Position numbers and translations under genes: made by a program
Shown here: positions 28,201-37,396 of the stretch, one piece after another
Position numbering within the stretch: the stretch's first letter is position 1
Layout of the letters: each line of letters opens with the position of its first letter
Notes under the pieces: model-generated
Databases searched by the model: none
Told to the model about the DNA's origin: nothing
The model's input: the letters and a program-made list of their open reading frames with translations, nothing else
Origin: Kiritimatiellia bacterium
Lineage (GTDB): Bacteria; Verrucomicrobiota; Kiritimatiellia; UBA8416; YA12-FULL-48-11
NCBI GenBank assembly: GCA_028716365.1
Contig: JAQUPZ010000001.1
Coordinates: forward strand, 903,393 to 967,392
Length of the DNA: 64,000 bases
Reading direction: 5' to 3'

Positions 28201-30661
28201 GAACGATCATGTCCACGGAATGCGGTTTTCCCCCGCAAAGGTTCAGGAATGGAAATTCTATCAGTGTTTCCTTGTCTTTTTTGAGAGAAACATTCTGATG
28301 TTTCATCATTTTTCTGTAATAGTCCAATCCGTAATACATTGCTGTTACAGTGACATTAGTATCGGCAGAGTTCTTGAGACGAATTGAGGCTCCCATTGTC
28401 TCGGGAAACTGCTGTGATTCTTTCTGTTCAATGGGCGGCATTCCGTTTGGATTCAGGAATCGCATCGAATCGAGTACAAGCGAGGTTTTTTCTCCAAACG
28501 TGGAAAAACCAAGCGTCAATTGCTTGAGGTCCCGCAGACCCTTAAACGAGCGGAGATCATAACGCTTTGTTCCCGTCTCTTTTGTCTTTGTTTGAAGTGT
28601 GGCGATGGTTTTATCGAAGTGACTGTCAGGCACAAAAAGTGACCATTCCTTTCCGCTCGCTATGACCACTTCGAGGATTGGCGTCTGTTCGAGGTTGATA
28701 TCGAAAACACCAGCCCCAAAACCGGAATCCGAATTCAGATTTAACTTGGTGATCTTTAGTTTCCCATTATCCATGGTGACCTTTGCACCATATCCACGCC
28801 AGGTTTCTAAAGGCGACATTTCTTCGGTGGTCAGGATTCTCCAGGAAACACTTTCCCTCATAAGACTGGGCTGTGTTATCCGGGTAGAACGTACCGTGTG
28901 CCAGGGATCGGTAATTTGTGCCTCGGTGGTGGCCGCGGGCCATGCACCCGTTATTTGAACGTTGTTCTTCCGTTGCGCCGACCACAAAACAGCACGGCAC
29001 ATAAGTTGAAGATAACACTCCCAATCACGATAATCCACCTGCTCCGGCGGAACTTCCGGCGTCAGACATGATACTCTTCCCGGATATGTCACAGTGACAC
29101 AATTTCCCTTTCCGCAATTACCGACTTTAACTGATGGCCTGCAATCTGCAGGCAGAAGGTGGAGCGGCAGTGCTGTCTCCAGAAATGATCCATTACCTCC
29201 CACCTTGAGTGCTTCGCCGGTTTTGACCGTGGACGAGGTGTTTACACTTACGATCCCAGCGCCCTTCCGTACTTTGTCCATCATGGCATCCTGTACCTCT
29301 GCGGGAAGCAAGCCAACCGGCACCTTGCCGAGTAGGATGACGTCATAAACCCTGTCTTCAAGTAATTCCATGAATTCCTCAACCGCAGCGGCATCCATTA
29401 GCGGCTGTTGGAAAGCCACAAGCGAGAATCTCATGTCGAGCCGCTGTGCCAGTTCGATCACATCCCGTTGCGATTGGATGGGTACGAGGCAGAGTACTCG
29501 TACCGGCCCGCCGGGTAATGGTTTGGCCCACGGTATGTAAGGTGTCTCGATCGGTTTCGAGGCTAAATGAAATTTTTCCGGGCCACCGCGCATGGATGCC
29601 GAAATATGGCCTATTCGTGCCATCCGCGGTGAGTCGTCCTCGGCGAGCGGGATCAGGATTCTTTCTTTGCCGTGGTTTGAGGCGATCTCAACCTCAAGTT
29701 TCTCCTTGCCGGTTTGACGTGCAGACCAGGTCAACACTGTGCTTTGGCCACGATCTAGCGACGCTTTTGTTCGAGCCAGTTCGGTATTACCGAGTCGCGC
29801 GATAATTTCCGCAGTCCCGATGCCGGACGGCGAGATTATCGAAAGCGATGCGCGTTGCGCTGCTTCGTCTTCTGTCCGGACCAGCGAGACGACCGTGGAT
29901 TGCGAGACACCCGCTATGCTTGCCAGGCCGCGGATCGGCAGGAATGAATAAGTTGTTGTCCATTCTTCATTCGGTTTCAGTTTGATTTCCCGGTAAACCC
30001 ATTCCATTGAGCCGGGTTTTGATCCGCACCCGACGCAGAAACGCTCAAGCTTGTCCTTCTCACAGATGGCAACAAGCCCTTGCCGTTTTTTACCGTCCAC
30101 AACGGCAATCCAGCCGTCGCGCGGTTTTTCTGCAAAATTGTCCGCTATTGTCTTGTCCGCTTTTGCCAGTGGAATCTGGCCGAGACCACCGGCGGCAGGA
30201 ACAAAAAAACTGTCGTTGTTGTCCGCCGAACCACCGGCCATGGCCTGATTAAACACCCAGGGAATGACCGTCCGTTCTTTTTTGCATGTATTTCGGATTC
30301 GAAACTTAACCGTGAGGACAGGGGAGTCATCTGTAGACTGGAATGTTTTGACATACTTAATACCCTGGAGCTTTTCATCCTTCACCACATAAGATGCCTC
30401 GACGCCGTGAATAATCGGCTTGATAGAGTAATCACCCCTGCTCATTTCATAAAGGCGCGTTTTCCAATCACGGTCCACGCACATTCCCTGCGATGTGGCA
30501 AGCTGATTTCCTGTTGCCGTATCAATGAGCGATACGATTCTCCCGCCCTGAGGCGATACCGTGACTTTCAGGAATTTACTCTCAAACTTTATATTGTCCT
30601 GTGCCACGGCAGCTGCTGTTAAAAGAAAAAAAGATGATATAATAGTTTTATAATTATTCAT
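25229..30661 (-). CDS. Giant secreted multidomain hydrolase with GH42-like barrel
   Basis: 1810 residues with a signal peptide (1-20). Order: an N-terminal beta-rich domain resembling the supersandwich of sugar hydrolases; a middle region with a flavodoxin-like fold; two tandem Ig-like repeats of about 96 residues (about 824-918 and 919-1013, sharing IPSGxSEHR and LSDMxGR); a GH42-like barrel (about 1060-1390) with EDESE at 1150-1154 and LNAEWST; a beta-galactosidase trimerisation-like domain (about 1410-1610, RILFLPCSLCLPEDTL, VRNGGVVVADIG); and C-terminal beta domains. GH42 enzymes cleave beta-galactosides, but ordinary members are about 650-700 residues. Catalytic residues cannot be fixed by eye. 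The start overlaps the upstream stop (ATGA), so the pair is coupled. Confidence 0.8.
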   Translation of the reverse strand: MNNYKTIISSFFLLTAAAVAQDNIKFESKFLKVTVSPQGGRIVSLIDTATGNQLATSQGMCVDRDWKTRLYEMSRGDYSIKPIIHGVEASYVVKDEKLQGIKYVKTFQSTDDSPVLTVKFRIRNTCKKERTVIPWVFNQAMAGGSADNNDSFFVPAAGGLGQIPLAKADKTIADNFAEKPRDGWIAVVDGKKRQGLVAICEKDKLERFCVGCGSKPGSMEWVYREIKLKPNEEWTTTYSFLPIRGLASIAGVSQSTVVSLVRTEDEAAQRASLSIISPSGIGTAEIIARLGNTELARTKASLDRGQSTVLTWSARQTGKEKLEVEIASNHGKERILIPLAEDDSPRMARIGHISASMRGGPEKFHLASKPIETPYIPWAKPLPGGPVRVLCLVPIQSQRDVIELAQRLDMRFSLVAFQQPLMDAAAVEEFMELLEDRVYDVILLGKVPVGLLPAEVQDAMMDKVRKGAGIVSVNTSSTVKTGEALKVGGNGSFLETALPLHLLPADCRPSVKVGNCGKGNCVTVTYPGRVSCLTPEVPPEQVDYRDWECYLQLMCRAVLWSAQRKNNVQITGAWPAATTEAQITDPWHTVRSTRITQPSLMRESVSWRILTTEEMSPLETWRGYGAKVTMDNGKLKITKLNLNSDSGFGAGVFDINLEQTPILEVVIASGKEWSLFVPDSHFDKTIATLQTKTKETGTKRYDLRSFKGLRDLKQLTLGFSTFGEKTSLVLDSMRFLNPNGMPPIEQKESQQFPETMGASIRLKNSADTNVTVTAMYYGLDYYRKMMKHQNVSLKKDKETLIEFPFLNLCGGKPHSVDMIVHNSKGESLAFATTSYEVISPVVIPPSEVNNIHSSDAMVTAKIENKAEQRNVKLCITLSDMHGRPTGTLDRDIKIPSGKSEHRLAIPTAHSGSMISSIRLSLPDTKEITLEKDYYILTSFATEKEFYRRGDNVSVIARIENKTQEREAQSVISLSDMYGRLIARSEGKIMIPSGMSEHRFKLPTALSLTTLNRARLTIQDAKGLLLEDDAYVYLPEVHQAWDDYLVSTSQFEPRNTYIRPYVMQVARDIGIEGMVVPLSYSFETLKQAAPIMYWGAAKVRAFGYNFHGEDTSTARKPCLSDPEVRQKVTAAYEELGTTLRRYGPLSLASLEDESELSGARYTNLEVCTSEHCTRRYHDWLKKKYKTIDTLNAEWSTSFQSFDGIKQITYKEARKLANPAQWVDWRTFMEEVWLDGLLLTRKGVKNNYPKLLMGFSNSFGEMPFSGWDFETISAHEDFSIEYPTVIFKLSPPKEEDAFEEDTVDMSTVIRQKMDIRRSFLNEKCPTPGWLWYDRSEQGAEFKPWWMAFLGTKGCTPWGPCSLGVREGAKHMDFWAFIHPLLAQTRSSTWLSSGIYDLTHGVGKIFVDYERVVSPIAVLYSQASMHMAWNWSEVEKAFYPETTSLYAWYYKSRVNITRMLRELGFTYRYVGNSQIIAGDLKNYRILFLPCSLCLPEDTLKQIQLFVRNGGVVVADIGAGATDEHGKPLYQRETVQTLFGIERKEVCRKIEPAVLTIKGKGELEVPGNLRLAGMDDIIPRGEVVAEHEDGKPAIVINRIGKGKAIYLNGFLGYNLPSRLLMRNILSHAGISTPVRITSNGTEHMGYECTTFRQGDIEILGILRLREEDSLTHIILGTKKHLYDVRGKRYLGLTNIASLDLTHKAAGVLAVMPYEITGLEVSTSPATAMSGKKVKIKAKVLTTGGAPGNHVLRMEISGPSGRISRAYTDNVLAVRGKFKRTIQTALNEQPGRWRVIITDVISGKKAETSFDISTR

Positions 30662-31410
30662 TTTGAAGACCTCCCTTCTTCGTAAACATGGGAGAGAATA
30701 TTTTTTACGAGATCGAAATGTGTTCCACTCGAGTCCCGGAAGACACCGGGAAGCTGGTTGAACATGACCGCCCCCTTTCCAAGTACACCCTCCTGGAGGA
30801 TAAGCGTTGCCTTGTTCTTGGCATTCTTGTCATGTGCAAGAACAACCTGTCCGGTCGAACAATGTTCCCACCATCCATAATGCCCCGTGTCTTTACCGCC
30901 GATCTTGACCGGCTTGGAAAGCATGACGTTAACATTTGTTTCAGCGAATGTACTTTTCCCGTAACCTGGATAAAATTCCGCTGGTGGGTTTACGCCCACA
31001 CTTTTCAGGAAAGTTACGGTATCCGGTGAAAAACGCCGTTCATCAGGTCCCGTATTGTAATCGAAAAAAAGCAGTCCGCCGCGCTGGAGCAGGGACCGGA
31101 TGGCCTCACAGAGTTGAGGATCGGCAAAGAGCGGACCCTCATCACAGTATTGACCGATGTACAGCATTTTTGAACGGGCCAGGTTGCCGGTGATGGTTGC
31201 ATCAAGCGTGGCTGGCGTGTAGAAGTCCTCAACCAGCGCGAACGATTCGGACAGCCTGAACAGCGGATAAACACAGACATCGGGTGGCTTACGTCCGTTG
31301 TTGTTGAAAACGACAATGTGTTTTAGCGGCAGCAGTTCCTGTGCGATTGCGCATAAACAAACCAGTGTTAAGATAATTCCAGAGATGATGACGCTTGTTC
31401 TTTTCAGCAT
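30658..31410 (-). CDS. Secreted DUF4159-like / GATase-fold protein
   Basis: 250 residues from the ATG at 31410, preceded by GGGGAGG. A signal peptide (about 1-23, ending A-I-A) is followed by an alpha/beta domain with FYTPATLDATITGNL, QLCEAIRSLLQRGGLLFFDYN and a final GKGAVMFNQLPGVFRD. This is the layout of DUF4159 or beta-galactosidase-trimerisation-type Rossmann domains, which lack hydrolytic residues. It overlaps the giant GH42-like gene by four bases and is probably its partner. Function not known. Confidence 0.6.
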   Translation of the reverse strand: MLKRTSVIISGIILTLVCLCAIAQELLPLKHIVVFNNNGRKPPDVCVYPLFRLSESFALVEDFYTPATLDATITGNLARSKMLYIGQYCDEGPLFADPQLCEAIRSLLQRGGLLFFDYNTGPDERRFSPDTVTFLKSVGVNPPAEFYPGYGKSTFAETNVNVMLSKPVKIGGKDTGHYGWWEHCSTGQVVLAHDKNAKNKATLILQEGVLGKGAVMFNQLPGVFRDSSGTHFDLVKNILSHVYEEGRSSK

Positions 31411-31533
31411 GATACCTCCCCATAACATCAATACAAAAGGCGTGCCGAAGCATAGATAAATGAAGAGGTATAGTGACTGATTTTATGAATTGTTCAAGAA
31501 ACAAAATTGGGAATTTCCAACTGCAGAACTTCA

Positions 31534-32622
31534 TTACTCGTCCAGCAAGTCTGAAACAGCCTGCCATAAGTCGCCTTCGAATTCAGGCGGACAAAAAATA
31601 GCTTCTTGAATCATTATCAGGTCGTCCGGGTTGCCTTTACTGCTTTCCTGTCCGTCAGGTGTGTGAGTGATTGTGGAATTTATTGCGTTAATTCCTATCC
31701 ACCAATGACCCATTGCTTTTCCGTCTGACTGATAATGATCGTTATATAGATTAACTGTCATTTGGTCGCTGGAAATTGAGTAAGTGTCTGCGTTCAGCAT
31801 GGTGTAAGCCTGGCCGTCAACAATAAGGGAATTCTGGTTACCGTTTCCTTTCGGTTTCACCAGGACACATTTTGCTGCTCCCGTATATCCTCTGAAATAT
31901 GGCAAGGCTGTACTGTTCAATGTATCTCTGTTAATAACGCTGCCATCCGGAAGAGTAAGATTGAATTCGTTGTCTGTAGAGTTGTTTGGATTGATGTTTA
32001 TTTTTCCCGCTACGGAGTGTTCTCCATCTCCGTCCGCCGCAGGTGCGTTATATACCTTTACCAGGAATCGGTCCAAACCGGAGTCCGCTGCCGGTGTATA
32101 TTCTGCATCGAACGATGCATCAATTACCTTTGATTCGCCGGGATTTATTGTTGTTTCAAATTCGCGTGGTGTCATGAGCTTCACGCCGTTACTTCCATCG
32201 GTGTTGAGACAGTAACATTCTGTTCGGAGAAGAAGCTTTGCTTTCCGGGAATGGCTTTGATTTGCAACCGAAACGGTTACACCCACGTTGTCGCCGAAGA
32301 AGTATAGGGGGAATACTCCCCAGTATGCGGATGGGTAAATTTTCTGCTCAAAGAAACTGTATCCAAAAACATTGTAACAGGTCCCGTACTGGTCCGTAAC
32401 TGTTTCGCCTGATTGTTTTGAGAAGCTGACATTAATCGTCAGGGGTGCTCTCTGCTCGCCATTCTGACATCTGTCGCTTTGTCCTGGTGAATCAGTGTTG
32501 ATCTGTCGCCTGGTGCCATTGCGACTTCCAGCACCCAGTACAGGGCTGGAAACAGTCATTGCGAGAAGACACACCACAGAAAAAATAATTAAGGAACTTT
32601 TAATGTTATATATCTGTCTCAT
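31534..32622 (-). CDS. Secreted protein of unknown function
   Basis: 362 residues from the ATG at 32622; a TTG three codons upstream is less likely. A signal peptide (about 1-31, ending V-L-G-A) is followed by a beta-rich region with Ig/CARDB-like traits (VSVANQSHSRKAKLLLRTEC, FETTINPGESKVIDASFDA) and a C-terminal domain with no likeness I can name (HWWIGINAINSTITHTPDG). No catalytic motif is evident. No ribosome site is visible ahead of the ATG, and a good promoter lies just upstream (see next entry). It stands alone, divergent from the protease gene. Confidence 0.6.
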   Translation of the reverse strand: MRQIYNIKSSLIIFSVVCLLAMTVSSPVLGAGSRNGTRRQINTDSPGQSDRCQNGEQRAPLTINVSFSKQSGETVTDQYGTCYNVFGYSFFEQKIYPSAYWGVFPLYFFGDNVGVTVSVANQSHSRKAKLLLRTECYCLNTDGSNGVKLMTPREFETTINPGESKVIDASFDAEYTPAADSGLDRFLVKVYNAPAADGDGEHSVAGKININPNNSTDNEFNLTLPDGSVINRDTLNSTALPYFRGYTGAAKCVLVKPKGNGNQNSLIVDGQAYTMLNADTYSISSDQMTVNLYNDHYQSDGKAMGHWWIGINAINSTITHTPDGQESSKGNPDDLIMIQEAIFCPPEFEGDLWQAVSDLLDE

Positions 32623-32631
32623 ACTAGGCAA

Positions 32632-32660
32632 AAAATACTATTATCCTGTCATTTTGTCAA
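32632..32660 (-). promoter_or_regulatory. Sigma-70-type promoter, possible leaderless transcript
   Basis: Read on the minus strand: TTGACA (32660-32655), a 17-base spacer, then TATTTT (32637-32632). The first transcribed base would be near 32625, only about three bases before the ATG at 32622. The lack of any Shine-Dalgarno sequence fits a leaderless or near-leaderless mRNA. Confidence 0.4.
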
Positions 32661-32768
32661 TTCAAATACTGATTTTTTTTTGAATATTAGAGTGTGTTTG
32701 ATGCCGTCGTCCTTAATATATCTGGCACGGTCTCGTTTTGTCAAATCCGTCGACACTGTATGTTGTAA

Positions 32769-35612
32769 ATGGTATCCTTAAGCTTATTATCCATGAAATG
32801 GACGTTAAATAGCGTGGGATGGCTTAATACAGGTGCCATGCCGGTATTTTTGAGCGTGGTTTTATCAGTTTATGCTGTAAGTGCCGAACCGCTTAAAGCA
32901 CAACCGAGTAGTTCACAAGCTGATGATTGCATGTCAAAGCAACCCGTCCGTTTGGTTCATGGCATAAAAGGAAGGGCTCCACTTGCCCGGAAACATTCCC
33001 GACTGGCAGGAGAACCAACCAGCACCGTGATTATTCAATTCAGCCCGGGCGTAACGCCCGGTGATGTTAAGGCTCTTGTGTCATCTTTTACTAATGTTGT
33101 TGTGTCTGGTCCCGCCCATCGTCATGCCGGTCGTTTCACCCTGAAAATGTCTTCTGTAAAAGATGCAGGCGATGTAGTGGAGAAATTGTCAGAGTCCGCT
33201 AAAGTTGTCTGGGCAGAGGTAAATTACCGGCAGAAGAGACAGGCAAAGTTACTGCCTTCGGATTCCGGTTTTGCCAATCAGTGGTACCTTCACAATACCG
33301 GGCAGGCCCTCTGTATGACAAACCGTGATATATGTGCTGAGAAGGCGTGGGACATTACTCTTGGCACATCATCGGTTGTCGTTGCTGTCCTGGACGATGG
33401 ATTTGACCTGTCTCATACTGACTTGGCCGCAAATGTATTTACCAATTCAGGTGAATGTGGTGGCGGCAAAGAAAGTAATGGGATTGATGATGATGGAAAT
33501 GGCTATACTAATGACTGGCGCGGATGGAATTTTGTGGACAATAACAATGATCCTTCTCCACAGCTTGTGGATGATAATCATGGTACTGTAATGGCCGGGC
33601 TGATTGCTGCTTCTATCAATAATGGTACGGAGGGGATTGCCGGCATCGCGGGAGGGTGTCGCTTCCTTCCGATCCGTATTTCCGGAGGTTCTGTTACGAG
33701 CTCTGACTGGGCGGATGCTATTGAATATGCTGCACAGTTTGCAGACGTGATTGCGATAAGTTATCGCCTCAGTCCTGATGAGATCATTTACAGTGCGTTT
33801 GACTATGCCCTTGTGCATGGTCGGGTAGGAAAAGGATGTGTTATTTGCTGTGCCATTGGTAATAATGGTGTTTTTCGAAGATATACTACCGATGCCGCAA
33901 CGGCGCCGGAGGTCATAACCGTTGGAGGCAGCTCAGGTTGTGACAAGCGTTCGTGGTTTAGCGACTACGGTTCTTCCCTGAACCTTGTATGTCCTGCGGG
34001 TGGCAGTGGTGATGGAGGCTTTGCTGATACTTCCCGCCTTCTTGCTACAGACAGATCCGGTGCTGACGGCTATTCCACGGACGATTACGCCTGGCGTGAG
34101 GGAACATCATGTGCAAATGCTCTTGCGGCAGGCGTAGCGGCCCTGATTATATCAAAGTATCCTTCGCTGTCCGGACTTGAGGTTCGTCGCATTCTGGAAA
34201 CGTCCTGTGACAAAATTGATGCAGGTGCCTGGCCTTATAATGAACGTGGATGGAATGAACAATATGGTTTTGGCCGTATAAATGCATATACTGCACTCAC
34301 CGCCACGCAATATTTATGGGATGTTTATGAACCTGATGATGCGGCCAGTAATGCAACATGGATTACGGATGGAGAGATTCAATATCGTTCTTTAAGTTCT
34401 TCTGACGACCTTGATTGGGCCGGGTTTTCGATCACCAGCAGTACTGCTGATGTTTTGGTTACTGTTCTGGGAACGACAGGAACATGGTTACGCCTGTACA
34501 ATTCTGAAACGAACTTGATTGCAGAGGATGACTGTGGGTGCCCGGGTTATTCCTATCTGACCAGGACTCTATCTTCGGGTGAATATTTTGTGAAGGTTGC
34601 GAGTTCAAACAATGCGTCAATACCCTACTACGGTTTGCACCTGGCGATGTGGAACATGGTGGACAATTACGAAAATGACAACACCAATATCAGTGCGAAG
34701 AGTATTTTACCGGGAGAAATGCAATTCAAGACACTTTATCCGTCCGGTGACGTTGACTACGTTACGTTCACATTGGGAACAGCCTCAAAAGTGGAGATCA
34801 GGACCATGGGTGAATTGGATGGTTATCTTGAGTTGTCGCTTTTGGATGGGGGTGGCATGATTGGATATGATTATCATACCAACGCAACAGCTCATATCTC
34901 AACCCAGCTGGTGGCGGGCACATACTGGATCAAGGTGAACGACGCATTCTATGAGCCAGTGTCATCATATCAGCTTCTTCTCGAGACTTATTCGGCTGAC
35001 CTATATGAACCTGATGATACCACAAATAATGCGGCTATTATTCGGTCGGGTGAACACCTTTTTCACACACTGTATCCGACGGGGGATACGGACTGGGTGA
35101 AGTTCACGCTGACGAACACAGCGAACGTGCTTGTGATGACAGATACAATTAATCCCCTTATTAATCACAGCGATGCGGATACGGTTATGACTCTTTACCG
35201 TGACATTGGAAGTCTGCAGTTTGTCGAGCAGAATGACAATGGAAACAACTGGTACTTCTCTTCCATCTATAAAGCGGAGCTTGAACCGGGCAATTACTAT
35301 GTCAAGATAACCGGTATTGATACCAACACGGTTTGTGCAGATTACTATATCTCATTGGATGTCTTTGAACAGAAAACAGTTCTCGAAGGTTTCGCTCAAA
35401 TAACCAATGGTATGCAAATGATGTGGCAGGGTGATGCAGCTTTTACTTATCAGGTACAATATTCCAGCAATCTTGTTAATACTCAGGCTTGGACAGTTGC
35501 CACGAATATCGAGGGCCGGGTAGGATGGCATTCTTGGACTGATGATGGTTCGACGACTTTGCCGGGCCCAAATATGGCAATCCAGAGATTTTATAGAATA
35601 ATAGCAAAATAA
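32769..35612 (+). CDS. Secreted subtilisin-like serine protease (S8) with three PPC domains
   Basis: 947 residues. The start is uncertain: 32769 gives a long N-terminus, while the ATG at 32838 (residue 24) would start directly at the signal peptide. An I9-like propeptide (about 84-150) precedes the S8 domain with Asp209 (AVLDDGFD), His271 (NHGTVMAG), oxyanion Asn365 (AIGNNG) and Ser447 (GTSCANALAAG), all the expected positions. Three PPC domains follow, starting near 520, 632 and 744 (YEPDDA, YENDNT, YEPDDT), and a C-terminal beta domain ends in QRFYRIIAK. It digests extracellular protein or processes envelope proteins. It is followed 10 bases later by the repeat protein at 35623. Confidence 0.9.
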   Translation: MVSLSLLSMKWTLNSVGWLNTGAMPVFLSVVLSVYAVSAEPLKAQPSSSQADDCMSKQPVRLVHGIKGRAPLARKHSRLAGEPTSTVIIQFSPGVTPGDVKALVSSFTNVVVSGPAHRHAGRFTLKMSSVKDAGDVVEKLSESAKVVWAEVNYRQKRQAKLLPSDSGFANQWYLHNTGQALCMTNRDICAEKAWDITLGTSSVVVAVLDDGFDLSHTDLAANVFTNSGECGGGKESNGIDDDGNGYTNDWRGWNFVDNNNDPSPQLVDDNHGTVMAGLIAASINNGTEGIAGIAGGCRFLPIRISGGSVTSSDWADAIEYAAQFADVIAISYRLSPDEIIYSAFDYALVHGRVGKGCVICCAIGNNGVFRRYTTDAATAPEVITVGGSSGCDKRSWFSDYGSSLNLVCPAGGSGDGGFADTSRLLATDRSGADGYSTDDYAWREGTSCANALAAGVAALIISKYPSLSGLEVRRILETSCDKIDAGAWPYNERGWNEQYGFGRINAYTALTATQYLWDVYEPDDAASNATWITDGEIQYRSLSSSDDLDWAGFSITSSTADVLVTVLGTTGTWLRLYNSETNLIAEDDCGCPGYSYLTRTLSSGEYFVKVASSNNASIPYYGLHLAMWNMVDNYENDNTNISAKSILPGEMQFKTLYPSGDVDYVTFTLGTASKVEIRTMGELDGYLELSLLDGGGMIGYDYHTNATAHISTQLVAGTYWIKVNDAFYEPVSSYQLLLETYSADLYEPDDTTNNAAIIRSGEHLFHTLYPTGDTDWVKFTLTNTANVLVMTDTINPLINHSDADTVMTLYRDIGSLQFVEQNDNGNNWYFSSIYKAELEPGNYYVKITGIDTNTVCADYYISLDVFEQKTVLEGFAQITNGMQMMWQGDAAFTYQVQYSSNLVNTQAWTVATNIEGRVGWHSWTDDGSTTLPGPNMAIQRFYRIIAK

Positions 35613-35622
35613 GGCAGGAACG

Positions 35623-37266
35623 ATGAAGAGATCGGGTATCTGGATTTTTCTTGCATGTGCAATGGTTCTTTTTATTGCCGTGTTTGGAATAATCAAACAT
35701 CGCTGGTTTTGCGGTGGTGAAATGCCTGGTTCCGCTGTTGGAAAAAAAGACCAGATAAGTAAAGTATACTCGAAGAATGATATAAGAGGGTTTGCAAATA
35801 AAGTCTCGGATGTTGAGCAAACAGCGATATTGCGAAAGGCTTTAAGGGATGGTGATGGCCGTACCGTTAAATACATAGTCCAGATGCTGACTGGAAAGGA
35901 TATGGAAAATGCACTGGCAATATTTATGGAAATGAAGCCCGGATGGAAAATGGCCAGGGTGTTTCTTTCTGCCTGGGCCGACAGCAGTCCTGAAGCATGT
36001 GCCAGATGGGTTGTAAAGAATCTGCCGAAGGGAGGCGACCGGTCTTTCATAACGCAATATGTTATCAGGCAATGGGCCGGGAAGAATGTACTTGAAGCCT
36101 TTGCGTGGGTTAAGACACTTTCGCCGGAACAGGGGCGTGACAGTGCTTTGAATGCATTGTTTGAAGCATGGGCCGGCATTGATCCTGAAAATGCGGCGAA
36201 GGAGCTTTTATTAATCAAGGACTTCGATACCTGTAATCTGTCTAAAGGAATGATTGCTTATTACTGGGCGCGCAAAGATATCAATGCGGCGACTGCCTGG
36301 GCCTGGAACCTTCCGAAGGATTCTGGGTATACTTCTGCACTTTCAAGTATTGCCAGGGTGTTGTATGAGACCGACAAAAAGCGCGGTTCTGATTGGGCCA
36401 AATCTCTTCCGGCCGGTTACACAAACAATCCGGCTTTGCGGAGAATTGCTTCATTTCTGACGGGTTCCGATTCTGAGAAGGCTGTTTCTGTACTTGCAGA
36501 AAACATGCCGGGAGGTTTTGGAACTGCGCCTGATATACAGATGTTTGTTGCCCGCTGGACGAAGAGGGATCCCGAGGTTGCCCTTGCGTGGGCCAGACAA
36601 CTTGCTGACAGCCAGAGCAGGGAATATGCACTCTACACGATTACCCAGGCGCTTACTCCCGTAAACAGGAGTGCCTCTGCAAAAGTTGTCGAAGTAGTGA
36701 ACGACGGTCAAGCCGCATCTGGCGGGCAGACCGCTGACAACAAACAGCCTGATAAAATATCTGTTCCCGAGATTTTGAACCAGGATCTGTCTGTTGCCAT
36801 TGGACTCTCCGAGCAGATTCCTGATGGACCGGAACGTGATTCGGTAATGCATTCAGTTGCCCTGCGCTGGGCCGAGGACGACCCGGCAGGAGCTGCAGCC
36901 TGGGTGATGCAGGAAATGCCTGAAGGACTTGAACTGAATGCCACTCTTAGGACAATCATTTGGCATTGGGCTGAAAATGACAGTGCAGGTGCACTCTCGT
37001 GGGCAAATGAATTGACCGATTCTGGAAAGCACATGGATGCTCAGGCGACCATTGCCATGGCCCTTGCCCGGGTGAATCCATTGGCCGCGGCAGGTGTTAT
37101 AGAACAGATTCCGTGCGGTGAAACGAGGAACAATGTGGTTTCAAATGTTGCGTTCCAGTGGGCGCATGTGGATCGAAATGCAGTAACCGCCTGGGCGCAA
37201 AAACTGACTGTGGAACAAGGCAGGGAACAGGCCCTTGCTGCAATCCAGCGTGCTTTAAATAATTAG
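35623..37266 (+). CDS. Membrane-anchored protein of Trp-Ala helical repeats
   Basis: 547 residues; AGGCAGGA lies ahead of the ATG. One N-terminal membrane helix (about 5-23) anchors it, with the rest outside. The body is made of about a dozen helical repeats of 30-45 residues whose core reads W-A-x-x-D-P-x-x-A-x-x-W, for example WTKRDPEVALAWA, WAEDDPAGAAAWV, WAENDSAGALSWA and WAHVDRNAVTAWA. I know of similar uncharacterised proteins in Verrucomicrobiota but no function. It starts 10 bases after the subtilisin-like protease gene and is surely co-transcribed, so it may be a partner, inhibitor or scaffold for it. Confidence 0.7.
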   Translation: MKRSGIWIFLACAMVLFIAVFGIIKHRWFCGGEMPGSAVGKKDQISKVYSKNDIRGFANKVSDVEQTAILRKALRDGDGRTVKYIVQMLTGKDMENALAIFMEMKPGWKMARVFLSAWADSSPEACARWVVKNLPKGGDRSFITQYVIRQWAGKNVLEAFAWVKTLSPEQGRDSALNALFEAWAGIDPENAAKELLLIKDFDTCNLSKGMIAYYWARKDINAATAWAWNLPKDSGYTSALSSIARVLYETDKKRGSDWAKSLPAGYTNNPALRRIASFLTGSDSEKAVSVLAENMPGGFGTAPDIQMFVARWTKRDPEVALAWARQLADSQSREYALYTITQALTPVNRSASAKVVEVVNDGQAASGGQTADNKQPDKISVPEILNQDLSVAIGLSEQIPDGPERDSVMHSVALRWAEDDPAGAAAWVMQEMPEGLELNATLRTIIWHWAENDSAGALSWANELTDSGKHMDAQATIAMALARVNPLAAAGVIEQIPCGETRNNVVSNVAFQWAHVDRNAVTAWAQKLTVEQGREQALAAIQRALNN

Positions 37267-37396
37267 GATTTCAACTGTGAGTTTCCTCGAAAGTCCCCTT
37301 GACTACCGGATAAGACTATGTTTCCGTAACAATCATAGTTTAACTACCGACTGTCTGTTAAGAAACTGAAACTGAAAATTATCATGGAGGCAGTCT

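Noticed and set aside
32725..32742. Sigma-54-like TGGCACG sequence before the protease gene
   Set aside because: The -24 half matches, but the -12 half reads CGTT in place of TTGC, and no enhancer-binding regulator is present.
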